Shown here piece after piece: positions 17,933 to 25,870 of a stretch of DNA of 64,000 nucleotides. Location: NCBI RefSeq assembly GCF_001424835.1, contig NZ_LMCQ01000024.1, positions 150,204 to 214,203 on the forward strand, read 5' to 3'. The notes under the pieces are model-generated. The model had not been told where the DNA came from and searched no databases. It worked only from the letters and a program-made list of their open reading frames with translations. Numbering within the stretch: position 1 is the first letter of the stretch; every line of letters starts with the position of its first letter. The stretch is from Variovorax sp. Root318D1. Lineage in GTDB: Bacteria > Pseudomonadota > Gammaproteobacteria > Burkholderiales > Burkholderiaceae_C. Made by a program: the position numbers and the translations under genes.

Positions 17933-18427
17933 ATGCTGTCGCCCATGCGCAGGCTTGCCACACCCCAGGACCTCGAAGCGGTCTTTTCCATCTACATGCA
18001 TGAGAAGGTCGTGCCCTTCCTGGGCTACGACCCGATGCCGCTCGACCAGTTTCGGCCCATTTACAGGGAGCTGGTCGAGAGCCGCAGCTTCTACATCTAT
18101 GAAGCCGAGGGTCGCGTTGCAGGCTTCTACCGCGCAACGCGATACCCGGGCCGCGTAAGCCATGTGGCCTGCTTCGGCACGCTCGCAGTCGATCCGTCGT
18201 TTCACGGCAAGGGCATTGCGCACGCCATGGTGAACGATGGCATTGCCAGGCTCGTGGCCGAAGGCGTCAAGCGCATCGAACTCTATGTCGAAAGCGACAA
18301 CACGCCGGGCTTGCGCTTCTATGAAAAGCTGGGCTTCGAACGCGAGGGCACCTTGCGCAAGTTCTACAAGCGCGCTGGCGAAACCGACTACATCGACGAT
18401 CACCTGCTGGCGCTGCTGATCAACTGA
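17933..18427 (+). CDS. GNAT-family N-acetyltransferase
   Basis: About 164 residues with the acetyl-CoA-binding signature LAVDPSFHGKGIAHAMV and the typical late motif VESDNTPGLRFYEKLGFEREGTLRKFYKRAGE, resembling RimI/RimJ-like or amine acetyltransferases. ATG 17933 or ATG 17945 are both possible; upstream GTG 17900 looks too early. It begins 55 bp after the ketosynthase in the same direction and may be co-transcribed. Confidence 0.86.
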   Translation: MLSPMRRLATPQDLEAVFSIYMHEKVVPFLGYDPMPLDQFRPIYRELVESRSFYIYEAEGRVAGFYRATRYPGRVSHVACFGTLAVDPSFHGKGIAHAMVNDGIARLVAEGVKRIELYVESDNTPGLRFYEKLGFEREGTLRKFYKRAGETDYIDDHLLALLIN

Positions 18428-18440
18428 AATCGAATAGGGC

Positions 18441-20657
18441 TCAGGGCTTCCATCGCCGCAGCAACAGCGCATTGGCCATCACGCTGACGCTCGACAGCGC
18501 CATGGCCGCGCCCGCCACCACGGGGCTCAGCAATCCGAAGGCCGCGAGCGGAATGCCAGCCACGTTGTAGGCGAAGGCCCAGAACAGGTTCTGCCGGATC
18601 TTGGCAACCGTGCGTGCCGAAAGATCGAGCGCCTCGGCCACCAGCGCCAGGTCGCCGCGCATCAGCGTGATGCCCGCGGCTTCCATCGCTACGTCAGTGC
18701 CGCCGCCCGAGGGTGCCATGGCAATGCCCACGTCGGCCGCGGCCAGCGCGGGCGCATCGTTGGCACCATCGCCGACCATCGCGACCACGTGGCCATCGTT
18801 CCTCAGCGCGCTGACCTGCGCCGCCTTGTCGGCCGGCAGCACATCGGCGCGCACGTCTTCGGCAGCAATGCCGAGCCGTGCCGCCATGGCCTCTGCCGCT
18901 CGCCGGTTGTCGCCCGAGATCATCACCACGCGCAGGCCCCGCGCTCGCAGGGTGCGAATCGCTTCGGCCGCCTCCGGCTTGGGCTTGTCGGCAAAGGCCA
19001 GCAATGCCTGTACTTCGGCAGCGCCTGCCGCATCGAATCGCAGCAGCGCGGACACCGTGGCGCCCTTTGCATGCAGGCGGTCGACCTGCGCGGCATCGGG
19101 AACCACGCCCAGTTCCGTGCACCAGCGCAGGCTGGCGATGGCCCAGCGTTCGCCATTCACCTCGCCGCGCACGCCACGGCCAGGCATCGCCTGCATGGCA
19201 CTCAAGGGTGGTGCCTGCACGCCGCGCTGTGTGGCAGCCGCCATCACGGCGCGGGCCAGCGGATGCTCGCTGCCTCCTTGCAGGCTGGCAGCCGTGGCAA
19301 GCAATCGGGCCTCGTCTTCGTTGGCTGCAAGAGGTACAAGAGGCACAAGCGCTGTGAGCACCGGCCGGCCCAGCGTCAACGTGCCGGTCTTGTCGAAGGC
19401 CACGGTGTCGACACGGTGCGCGACTTCCAGCGCGCGTGCGTCCTTGATCAGAATGCCGCGGCGTGCCGCGACGCCAGTACCGGCCATCACCGCCACCGGC
19501 GTCGCAAGGCCCAGCGCACAGGGGCAGGCAATGACCAGCACGGCCACCGCATGGATCATGGCGATTTCGATACCAGCACCAGTGAACAGCCAGCCTGCCA
19601 GCGTGGCCAGCGCAATAACCAGCACCACCGGCACGAACACGGCCGCGACCTGGTCCACCAGCCGCTGAATCGGGGCCTTGGCCGCCTGTGCGTCCTCGAC
19701 CAGGCGGATGATGCGCGCCAGCACGCTTTCGGCGCCGACGGCTTTCACCTCGACCACCATGCGGCCGTCGCCGTTGACTGCGCCGCCCGTCAATGCGTCG
19801 CCAGGCTTCTTGGGCACCGGCAGCGGTTCGCCGGTGAGCATCGATTCGTCGACTTCGGACTCCCCCTCGACCACGCGCGCATCGGCTGGCACGCGCTCAC
19901 CCGGGCGAACCGCGAGCAAGTCGCCGACCATCACCTCGCCGATCGGCACATCGCTTTCGCCGCGCTTTCCCACCAGGTGCGCAATTTCAGGCCGCAACTG
20001 CTGCAGCGCGCGGATCGCCGAAGTCGCTTGCCGCTTGGCGCGCGCCTCCAGCCATTTTCCGAGCAGCACCAGCGTGATGACCACGGCCGACGCTTCGAAG
20101 TAGAGGTGGGGCACAGCGCCGTGTCCCGCGTGCTCGCCGGTCGCCGAGCGCCACCAGAGCCACAGCGACAACCCGAAGGCCGCGCTGGTGCCGAGTGCCA
20201 CCAGCAGGTCCATGTTGCCGGTGCCCGCCTTCGCGGCATGCCAGCCCGCGCGGTAGAAGCGCGCACCGAGCCAGAACTGCACCGGTGCAGCCAGCAGCAG
20301 CTGGATCCAGGGCGAAAGCATCCAGTCTTGCCCGAAGGGTTCTCCGAGCATCGGTGCCAGCAACGGAATCGACAGCAAGAGGCCGATGCCAACGGGCCCG
20401 AAGCCGTGCCAGGGGGAAAGCGAGGCAGCGTCGTCGGCCGTATCGCTTGCAACGCGCGGCTCGTAGCCCGCGGCACGCACGGCGCGGCGCAGGCGTGCGT
20501 CGATGTCTTCGCCGTCGGCCGCGACCACGCGCGCCGATTCGGTGGCGAGGTTGACGCTGACGTCCTGCACGCCCGGCACGCTCTTGAGCGCGCGCTCCAC
20601 GCGCATCACGCACGAGGCGCAGGTCATGCCGCCAACAGAAAGATCCAGGGTGCTCAT
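18441..20657 (-). CDS. copA: Copper-exporting P-type ATPase CopA
   Basis: A 738-residue P1B-1 ATPase that exports Cu(I) across the inner membrane. In order: N-terminal heavy-metal domain with GGMTCASC, membrane helices, the TGEPLPV actuator motif, the intramembrane CPC site in IACPCALGLATP, the phosphorylation site DKTGTLT, and GDGANDAPALAAADVGIAM. I start it at ATG 20657 (MSTLDLSVGG), not ATG 20690, because the likely MerR-type promoter at 20697-20727 would put transcription start at or past 20690. Divergent from copZ-cueR. Confidence 0.96.
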   Translation of the reverse strand: MSTLDLSVGGMTCASCVMRVERALKSVPGVQDVSVNLATESARVVAADGEDIDARLRRAVRAAGYEPRVASDTADDAASLSPWHGFGPVGIGLLLSIPLLAPMLGEPFGQDWMLSPWIQLLLAAPVQFWLGARFYRAGWHAAKAGTGNMDLLVALGTSAAFGLSLWLWWRSATGEHAGHGAVPHLYFEASAVVITLVLLGKWLEARAKRQATSAIRALQQLRPEIAHLVGKRGESDVPIGEVMVGDLLAVRPGERVPADARVVEGESEVDESMLTGEPLPVPKKPGDALTGGAVNGDGRMVVEVKAVGAESVLARIIRLVEDAQAAKAPIQRLVDQVAAVFVPVVLVIALATLAGWLFTGAGIEIAMIHAVAVLVIACPCALGLATPVAVMAGTGVAARRGILIKDARALEVAHRVDTVAFDKTGTLTLGRPVLTALVPLVPLAANEDEARLLATAASLQGGSEHPLARAVMAAATQRGVQAPPLSAMQAMPGRGVRGEVNGERWAIASLRWCTELGVVPDAAQVDRLHAKGATVSALLRFDAAGAAEVQALLAFADKPKPEAAEAIRTLRARGLRVVMISGDNRRAAEAMAARLGIAAEDVRADVLPADKAAQVSALRNDGHVVAMVGDGANDAPALAAADVGIAMAPSGGGTDVAMEAAGITLMRGDLALVAEALDLSARTVAKIRQNLFWAFAYNVAGIPLAAFGLLSPVVAGAAMALSSVSVMANALLLRRWKP

Positions 20658-20696
20658 GGGGTGGTACGGAGAGTGAAGCAGATTGTCCATGCCCCA

Positions 20697-20727
20697 AGGC
20701 TAAAGTCTCACATCATGGCAAGGTCAA
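20697..20727 (-). promoter_or_regulatory. Probable CueR-type promoter for copA
   Basis: On the minus strand a -35 TTGACC (20727-20722) is separated by 19 bp from TAGCCT (20702-20697), the long spacer typical of MerR-family promoters. The left operator half ACCTTGCC is intact; the right half is degenerate. CueR is encoded just downstream of copZ. Confidence 0.6.
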
Positions 20728-20820
20728 GCCGCCGTGCCGAGTGCCCCTGCACTGGACATTGACATCGTGAGAGGGTTCAAACTCGTGTTTCCCATCACTG
20801 ATCAAACAGGAGCAAGAACG

Positions 20821-21015
20821 ATGAGCCAGAAATTCCAGGTCTCGGGCATGAGCTGCGGCCACTGCGTGAGCGCGGTTCGAAACGCGGTGCAGACGGTCGA
20901 TCCGGAAGCGCAGGTGACGGTGGATCTCGAAACAGGGCATGTCGACGTATTGAGCGCGCAGCCTCGGCAGGACATCGTCGCCGCCATCGAAAACGCCGGC
21001 TACAGGGTCCAATGA
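20821..21015 (+). CDS. copZ: Copper chaperone CopZ
   Basis: A 64-residue heavy-metal-associated domain protein with the Cu(I)-binding motif SGMSCGHCVSAV and the usual ferredoxin-like pattern ending ENAGYRVQ. It delivers Cu(I) to CopA or CueR. An AGGAG ribosome binding site lies about 10 bases before ATG 20821. Its stop overlaps the cueR start by ATGA. Confidence 0.95.
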   Translation: MSQKFQVSGMSCGHCVSAVRNAVQTVDPEAQVTVDLETGHVDVLSAQPRQDIVAAIENAGYRVQ

Positions 21016-21419
21016 GCAGCTTCGGCACCGTGACCATCGGCGAAGCGGCGCGGCTTTCGGGTGTGTCGGCGCGCATGGTGCGGCACTACGAGGGGCTTGG
21101 CCTTTTGCCCGTGGTAGCGCGCACCGAAAGCGGTTACCGCCAGTACGGCGATGCCGACATCCATACGCTGCGCTTCATCAAGCGCTCGCGCGATCTCGGT
21201 TTCTCGATGGAAGAAATTGCCGAGCTCGTGGGGCTGTGGCACAACCGCCGCCGTGCGAGCTCGAACGTCAAGCGCATAGCGCAGAAGCATCTCGATGAAC
21301 TGGAACAGCGCATTGCAGACATGCAGTCGATGCGCAACACGCTGGCGCACCTGGTGCACTGCTGCCACGGGGACGCGCGCCCCGACTGTCCCATTCTCGA
21401 CGACCTGGCCGCGGCCTGA
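21012..21419 (+). CDS. cueR: Cu(I)-responsive transcriptional regulator CueR (MerR family)
   Basis: A 135-residue MerR-family activator. The N-terminal winged HTH reads TIGEAARLSGVSARMVRHYEGLGLL, a long dimerisation helix follows, and the metal loop CCHGDARPDCPIL supplies the two Cys ligands spaced as in CueR. It should activate copA (divergent) and probably its own copZ-cueR unit in response to Cu(I). ATGA overlap with copZ indicates coupled translation. Confidence 0.95.
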   Translation: MSSFGTVTIGEAARLSGVSARMVRHYEGLGLLPVVARTESGYRQYGDADIHTLRFIKRSRDLGFSMEEIAELVGLWHNRRRASSNVKRIAQKHLDELEQRIADMQSMRNTLAHLVHCCHGDARPDCPILDDLAAA

Positions 21420-21425
21420 GCTGCT

Positions 21426-22415
21426 TCAGGCGCCCCTGACCAGCGCCAGTACCTTGCCGGCATCGAGGGTGCGGGCCTTTTCCTGGATGGCTGGCAGGTA
21501 CTGAGTCTGCAGACCCTTTCCTTCCTGCACGACGTTCGAGAAGCTGTCTTTCAGCATCTGCGTCGAAAGCGTGCGGCCGCCCGCGTAGTAGCGCTTGGCC
21601 ACATGGCCCAGCGCATAGGTCGAGGCAAAGCTCATGCCCGAACTCACGGCCTGATTGCCCAGGCCGCGCAGCAAACCGCCGCCCATCTTTCCGAGCAGGC
21701 CGCCCAGCAGCTTGCGACCAGCCTGTTCCAGGTATTGCGAGGTCAGGCCCACACCGACCGTGGCCAGGAAATCCTTCACATGGCCGCTGTCGAGCTCGTA
21801 GCCATGGGCCTTGCCGATGCGGTAGACCAGTTTCATCTGCAGCGGAATGATCGCCATGGTCGACAGCGTTTCCGGCAGCAGTTCGAGCGCGCCGTTGAGG
21901 ATGGCTGCGTTGAGGATGGATTTGTCGAGCTCCGCGCTGTCGGGCGCCGCCACCGCGGTGGGTGTCGACGCCGCGGCTGCACCGGTCGCCACCACGGGAA
22001 CCGCCGCGGCAATCTCTTCTGCCTGGCGCGAGAACTGCGCGGCCGAGGCATCGAGCCCCAGCGACGTACGCAGGTCGGTCAGGAACATGCGCTCCGCGTC
22101 CGACTGCGTGCCGTCGGCATCGCACACGCACACCGCCATTTCATAGGCGAGCTGCTTCGATTCGGTGCTTTGAAGTTCGCCCGCCACGGAAGCCAGCGAG
22201 ACGCGCTTCATCAGCACGTCCTGGTAGAGCGTGGGGAGGTTCACGCCATCGGCCTGCGAAAGGCCCTCGGCAATGCGCTTGATCTCGGCGCGTTCGCGCT
22301 CGTGTTTTTCGCCGTCGACGAAGGCGGCCAGCAAGCTCAGCGTCACGATGGCCTTGGTTTCGGAAGGGGTCACGTTCGAATTTCCAAAGGTTGAAGGACA
22401 AAGTTCGTTCGACAT
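21426..22415 (-). CDS. TerB-like / DUF697-like protein
   Basis: A 329-residue protein. Residues 10-140 are Glu/Asp-rich helices resembling a TerB/tellurite-resistance fold (TLSLLAAFVDGEKHERERAEIKRIAEGL, CVCDADGTQSDAERMFL). An Ala/Pro linker (150-180) leads to a hydrophobic C-terminal half (LNGALELLPETLSTMAIIPLQMKLVYRIGKAHG, LGGLLGKMGGGLLRG) similar to DUF697. Probably membrane-associated. Function not known. Start ATG 22415 chosen over an upstream codon as it begins the hydrophilic N-terminus. Confidence 0.75.
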   Translation of the reverse strand: MSNELCPSTFGNSNVTPSETKAIVTLSLLAAFVDGEKHERERAEIKRIAEGLSQADGVNLPTLYQDVLMKRVSLASVAGELQSTESKQLAYEMAVCVCDADGTQSDAERMFLTDLRTSLGLDASAAQFSRQAEEIAAAVPVVATGAAAASTPTAVAAPDSAELDKSILNAAILNGALELLPETLSTMAIIPLQMKLVYRIGKAHGYELDSGHVKDFLATVGVGLTSQYLEQAGRKLLGGLLGKMGGGLLRGLGNQAVSSGMSFASTYALGHVAKRYYAGGRTLSTQMLKDSFSNVVQEGKGLQTQYLPAIQEKARTLDAGKVLALVRGA

Positions 22416-22465
22416 CGCGCGCGAAGGTTCCGCCGCGGGTTCTCCCCACAAAGCTTGGGCAACTC

Positions 22466-22474
22466 TGTGGATAA
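22466..22474 (-). promoter_or_regulatory. DnaA box (perfect)
   Basis: TGTGGATAA on the plus strand, reverse complement TTATCCACA, the DnaA-box consensus. Confidence 0.75.
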
Positions 22475-22642
22475 CACCCGCACTTCCTTGTAAGGGAACG
22501 CTAAGTCGTTGATATCAAATACAAATCTACAGGCTGCCCAATTAACAGGCAATGAATTTCTTGCGCCAGAAATCGTCTTTCGCAGATTTCCAAACCCGTG
22601 TCAAAGGACAACTCTGGGGAGAGTTCTGGCACAAGCGGGGTG

Positions 22643-22651
22643 TTATCCACA
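22643..22651 (+). promoter_or_regulatory. DnaA box (perfect)
   Basis: TTATCCACA, exact consensus, 177 bp from the oppositely oriented box at 22466. Confidence 0.75.
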
Positions 22652-22784
22652 GGGCGGAGCGGCCGGTCAATGTTGTTCCTTTTGGCGCGACAGCTCGGAA
22701 GCACGGCTGCGCACAGTGACAGACGTATGACAAGTGACTGTCACGCAAGGGAAAAATTGCCATGTCCACAGACAGGTGCGACCC

Positions 22785-22830
22785 TTATCTACTACTACTA
22801 ATTTGAATAAGAAGAATAAGAAGAAGATAG
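22785..22830 (+). other. DnaA-trio-like CTA repeat and AT-rich tract
   Basis: TTATCT leads into four CTA trinucleotides (22789-22800) and then an AT-rich, GAA/TAA-repeat tract. It fits a strand-opening element next to a DnaA box, by analogy with basal unwinding systems described in Bacillus. Confidence 0.45.
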
Positions 22831-22940
22831 GAAACCAGCGCTGCGCTCGAAAAAAAAGCCGTGAGCGGCCGCGCCGTGTTCGCGGCGCCACGCACGAAAA
22901 CCAGCCTCGCCGAACAGCGCCCCCTCGCTAACATCCGGGG

Positions 22941-23726
22941 ATGAGTTTCAAACCCCGGATCCTGATCGCCGAAGACGAATCGGGCATTGCCGACACCCTC
23001 CAGTACGTTTTGAAGAGCGACGGCTTCACGCCGGTCTGGTGCGCCACCGCCGAGGAGGCCATCGCGCAGTTCGCGCAGGAGCCGCCGGCGCTGGCCATCC
23101 TGGACGTCGGCCTGCCGGACCTGAACGGTTTTGAGCTCTTCAAGCGGCTGCGCGCGCTGAACCAGTCGCAGGGCGGCGCCGAGGTGCCGATGCTGTTTCT
23201 CACGGCCAGAAGCGACGAGATCGACCGCGTGGTGGGGCTGGAACTTGGTGCCGACGACTACATCGCCAAGCCCTTTTCACCGCGCGAGCTGGTGGCGCGG
23301 GTACGCACCATCCTCCGGCGCAGCGCGCGAGCGGTCCCAGGAGGGGTCGCGGGGACGAACAACGGGGTGCCCCCTCAAATTTCGGGTGCGGCGGCCCCAG
23401 CGAGCTCTCAACCCCCCGCAATGCCGTTTGCGCTGGACAACGAGCGCATGCAAATTCGCTACTACGGCCGCCTGCTCGAGCTCTCGCGCTACGAATACGG
23501 CCTGCTCCGGCTGCTGGTGCAGCGGCCGGGCCGCGTCTTCACGCGCGACGAGCTGCTGCGACTGGTCTGGGACGACGCCAGCGACAGCTTCGACCGCACC
23601 GTCGACGCGCACGTGAAAACCCTGCGCGCCAAGCTCAAGGCCGTGGCGCCAGACGTGGAGCCGATCCGCACGCTGCGCGGCACCGGTTACGCATTGAACG
23701 AAGAACTGCCCCATAGCGTGCCGTGA
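22941..23726 (+). CDS. creB: Two-component response regulator CreB
   Basis: A 261-residue OmpR-family regulator whose receiver carries EDES, phospho-acceptor Asp55 in LAILDVGLPDLNG and the Lys in ADDYIAKPFSPRE; the winged helix ends in IRTLRGTGYALNEE. CreB regulates genes bearing a TTCAC-N6-TTCAC tag. A Pro/Ala/Gly-rich linker of about 30 residues between the domains makes it longer than the E. coli protein. Identity is supported by the adjacent CreC-like kinase, a nearby creD and an exact tag at 29857. Overlaps creC by GTGA. Confidence 0.9.
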   Translation: MSFKPRILIAEDESGIADTLQYVLKSDGFTPVWCATAEEAIAQFAQEPPALAILDVGLPDLNGFELFKRLRALNQSQGGAEVPMLFLTARSDEIDRVVGLELGADDYIAKPFSPRELVARVRTILRRSARAVPGGVAGTNNGVPPQISGAAAPASSQPPAMPFALDNERMQIRYYGRLLELSRYEYGLLRLLVQRPGRVFTRDELLRLVWDDASDSFDRTVDAHVKTLRAKLKAVAPDVEPIRTLRGTGYALNEELPHSVP

Positions 23727-25168
23727 GCCGGCGCACACGGATATTCATCGGCATATTGCTGATCTACACGGCGGGCATCGCGTTCCTGCTGTACCGCGTG
23801 GTGTCCGACATCGACCCGCGCTACCGCGAATCGGCGGAGGAATCGCTGGTCGAGACCTCGCAGCTCATCGCCAGCCTGGTCGAGCAGGACGTGATCGCCG
23901 GGGCCATCACCACCGCGCGGCTCGAGCCGCTGTTCCGCACGGTCTATGCGCGCGAGTTCTCGGCCCAGATCTACAACCTCCACAAGAGCCGCGTCGAGCT
24001 GCGCGTGTACGTGACCGACCGCAGCGGCCGCGTGGTGTTCGATTCGCTCGGCAGGCACCTGGGCGCCGACTACTCGCAGTGGAGCGACGTGAACCGCACG
24101 CTCGCCGGCCTGTACGGCGCGCGCACCTCGCGCGACGTCGATGGCGATCCGCGCACCTCGGTGATGTACGTGGGCGCGCCGATCCGCTGGAACAACGAGA
24201 TCGTCGGCATGGTCAGCGTCGGCAAGCCGGTGCAGAGCTTCGGCCAGTTCGTGGAAGACGCGCGCGCCCGCACGCTGTGGGTGGGCGTGGGTTCAGGGCT
24301 GGCACTGCTGCTGCTGGCGGTGATCGTCTCGGTCTGGCTGGTACGCCCCTTTGGGCTGATTTCAGACTACTGGACCTGGGTGCGCGCGCAACGCACCCTC
24401 AGCGTTTCGCGGATGGCGCGGCGCGCGGTCGATGCGCTGCGCACCGGCTTCAGCGAAATGCGCGATGCGCTCACCGGCCGCAACTACGTGGCCGACTACG
24501 TGCAGACTTTCACGCACGAAGTGAAGAGCCCGCTCTCCGCCATTCGAGGCGCGGCCGAGCTGCTGCAGGAACCGTCGATGCCGCATGCGGAGCGCGAACG
24601 TTTCCTGAAGAACATCGAGCGCGAGACACAGCGCATCCAGGAAATCGTCGACCGCATGATGGAACTCACTGCGCTCGAAACGCGGCGTGGACTCGACCGC
24701 ACGGAACCGGTGCCGCTGGCTTCGCTGATCGAGGACATTGCCATCAGCGCGCAGCCCGCAGCGGCCCAGCGCAACATCAGCGTGAAAGTGAACATCCGCA
24801 ACGAGGCCAGTACCGAGGGCGATCCGTTCCTGCTGCGCCGCGCCATCAGCAACCTGCTGGACAACGCCATCGATTTTTCGCCGCCCGAAAGCGAGGTGCT
24901 GCTGACGCTGGAAACCACCACCAAGCTCGCGCGCGTGACGGTGCGCGATCGCGGTCCGGGCATTCCGGACTATGCGCAGGAAAAAGTCTTCCAGAAGTTC
25001 TATTCGCTGGCGCGCCCGCACAGCCAGAAAAAGAGCACCGGGCTCGGGCTGGCCTTCGTGAAAGAGATTGCGGCATTGCACCGCGGCCGCATCGAGCTCG
25101 GCAATGCGGCGCGCGGCGGTGCGGTGGCCACGCTCACGCTGCCGCTGCTGCCTGCGTCACATCACTGA
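23723..25168 (+). CDS. creC: Two-component sensor kinase CreC
   Basis: A 481-residue inner-membrane kinase beginning at GTG 23723. TM1 is at residues 6-24, a periplasmic region reads VSDIDPRYRESAEESLVETSQLIA as in CreC, and TM2 is near 190-212. The His box is FTHEVKSPLSAIRG (His265), with N box NLLDNAIDFS and G boxes RDRGPGIPD and STGLGLAFV. CreC phosphorylates CreB; in related bacteria (BlrB) it senses penicillin-binding-protein inhibition, which suits the PBP1A gene 0.7 kb away. Confidence 0.9.
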   Translation: MSRRTRIFIGILLIYTAGIAFLLYRVVSDIDPRYRESAEESLVETSQLIASLVEQDVIAGAITTARLEPLFRTVYAREFSAQIYNLHKSRVELRVYVTDRSGRVVFDSLGRHLGADYSQWSDVNRTLAGLYGARTSRDVDGDPRTSVMYVGAPIRWNNEIVGMVSVGKPVQSFGQFVEDARARTLWVGVGSGLALLLLAVIVSVWLVRPFGLISDYWTWVRAQRTLSVSRMARRAVDALRTGFSEMRDALTGRNYVADYVQTFTHEVKSPLSAIRGAAELLQEPSMPHAERERFLKNIERETQRIQEIVDRMMELTALETRRGLDRTEPVPLASLIEDIAISAQPAAAQRNISVKVNIRNEASTEGDPFLLRRAISNLLDNAIDFSPPESEVLLTLETTTKLARVTVRDRGPGIPDYAQEKVFQKFYSLARPHSQKKSTGLGLAFVKEIAALHRGRIELGNAARGGAVATLTLPLLPASHH

Positions 25169-25176
25169 AGAAGAAA

Positions 25177-25782
25177 TCACTGGCCCGTCAGTGCGACATA
25201 GGCCCTGCGCGTTGCGGGACTCACGGCATCGAGCAATTGCTCGTACGACGTCTTGTGCCGCGCCAGCATGCGCGCCGACGCCACCGTCTTCGACTTGCAG
25301 AACCAATGGCAGCTGTGTTGCATGAGGAACAGCTCGGCCGACATCGTGAAAGCCTTGGCTTTGGGTGTGCGGTGCGATTCGTTTTGCGTCACTTCGGCAA
25401 TGCCGCGCGCGTGGATGGCCAGGGCTTGCCGAAAGTCGAAGGTGGCGGCGGGAAACAGCTTGTGCGCAAATGGAATGGCCAGTGGCAGCTTGCTCACGCG
25501 CGCTTGTGCCTCATCGACACGCGCGAACTCCGCTGCAAAGCTGTCGAACTGGGCCGAGAGCTTTTGCTCGGTGGAGTCGAGCAAGCTCCAGATCTGCTGG
25601 CGCCGCGCGGCGTCGTCCTCGCCAAGGCAGCGCAGGTAGCCCTCGGTAAGGGTCTCCATCAGGTTTTCGATCTGGTATTTGCCGAGGTGGCTCCCGAGCA
25701 GCGCGATGCGCTGGCGCTGATCCCGCAACTTGAGGATGTAGGCGCCGATGACGATCAGCGTCACCAGGGTAAGGATTTCCAT
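25177..25782 (-). CDS. Conserved hypothetical membrane-anchored protein
   Basis: A 201-residue protein with an N-terminal signal-anchor helix (residues 3-18) and a long soluble helical part with HKLFPAATFDFRQALAIHARG and a Cys/His stretch MQHSCHWFCKSK. I do not recognise the family. It lies at the end of the leftward creD-PBP1A run, 88 bp after PBP1A, and convergent with creC, so it could belong to the same envelope unit. Confidence 0.7.
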   Translation of the reverse strand: MEILTLVTLIVIGAYILKLRDQRQRIALLGSHLGKYQIENLMETLTEGYLRCLGEDDAARRQQIWSLLDSTEQKLSAQFDSFAAEFARVDEAQARVSKLPLAIPFAHKLFPAATFDFRQALAIHARGIAEVTQNESHRTPKAKAFTMSAELFLMQHSCHWFCKSKTVASARMLARHKTSYEQLLDAVSPATRRAYVALTGQ

Positions 25783-25870
25783 GAGGCGTGGGGAAGGAAA
25801 AAAGTGAAAGCGGCGGCAGCACCGAGTGTAGGGACACCCGGGGACTTGGCTCGCCCGCCTTCGCCCTCTC

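Larger units (their letters stand above)
22416..22940. other. Origin-like non-coding region with DnaA boxes and AT-rich block
   Basis: A 525 bp gap with no credible gene. It contains two perfect DnaA boxes (22466-22474 minus; 22643-22651 plus), a weaker ATGTCCACA (22762-22770), and TTATCTACT followed by four CTA repeats (22789-22800). This runs into AT-rich purine-biased DNA (22801-22830). A box followed by CTA repeats is the layout described for DnaA-trio unwinding elements. It may be oriC or a DnaA-binding control region; dnaA itself is 32 kb away with its own boxes. Confidence 0.5.

Noticed and set aside
20658..20690. Upstream ATG for copA at 20690
   Set aside because: It would coincide with the predicted transcription start of the MerR-type promoter; ATG 20657 starts the metal-binding domain directly.
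18789..20762. Long plus-strand open frame over copA
   Set aside because: copA on the minus strand carries all P-type ATPase motifs; this frame is a compositional shadow.
22441..22450. CTCCCCACA as another DnaA box
   Set aside because: Too many differences from TTATCCACA to count.
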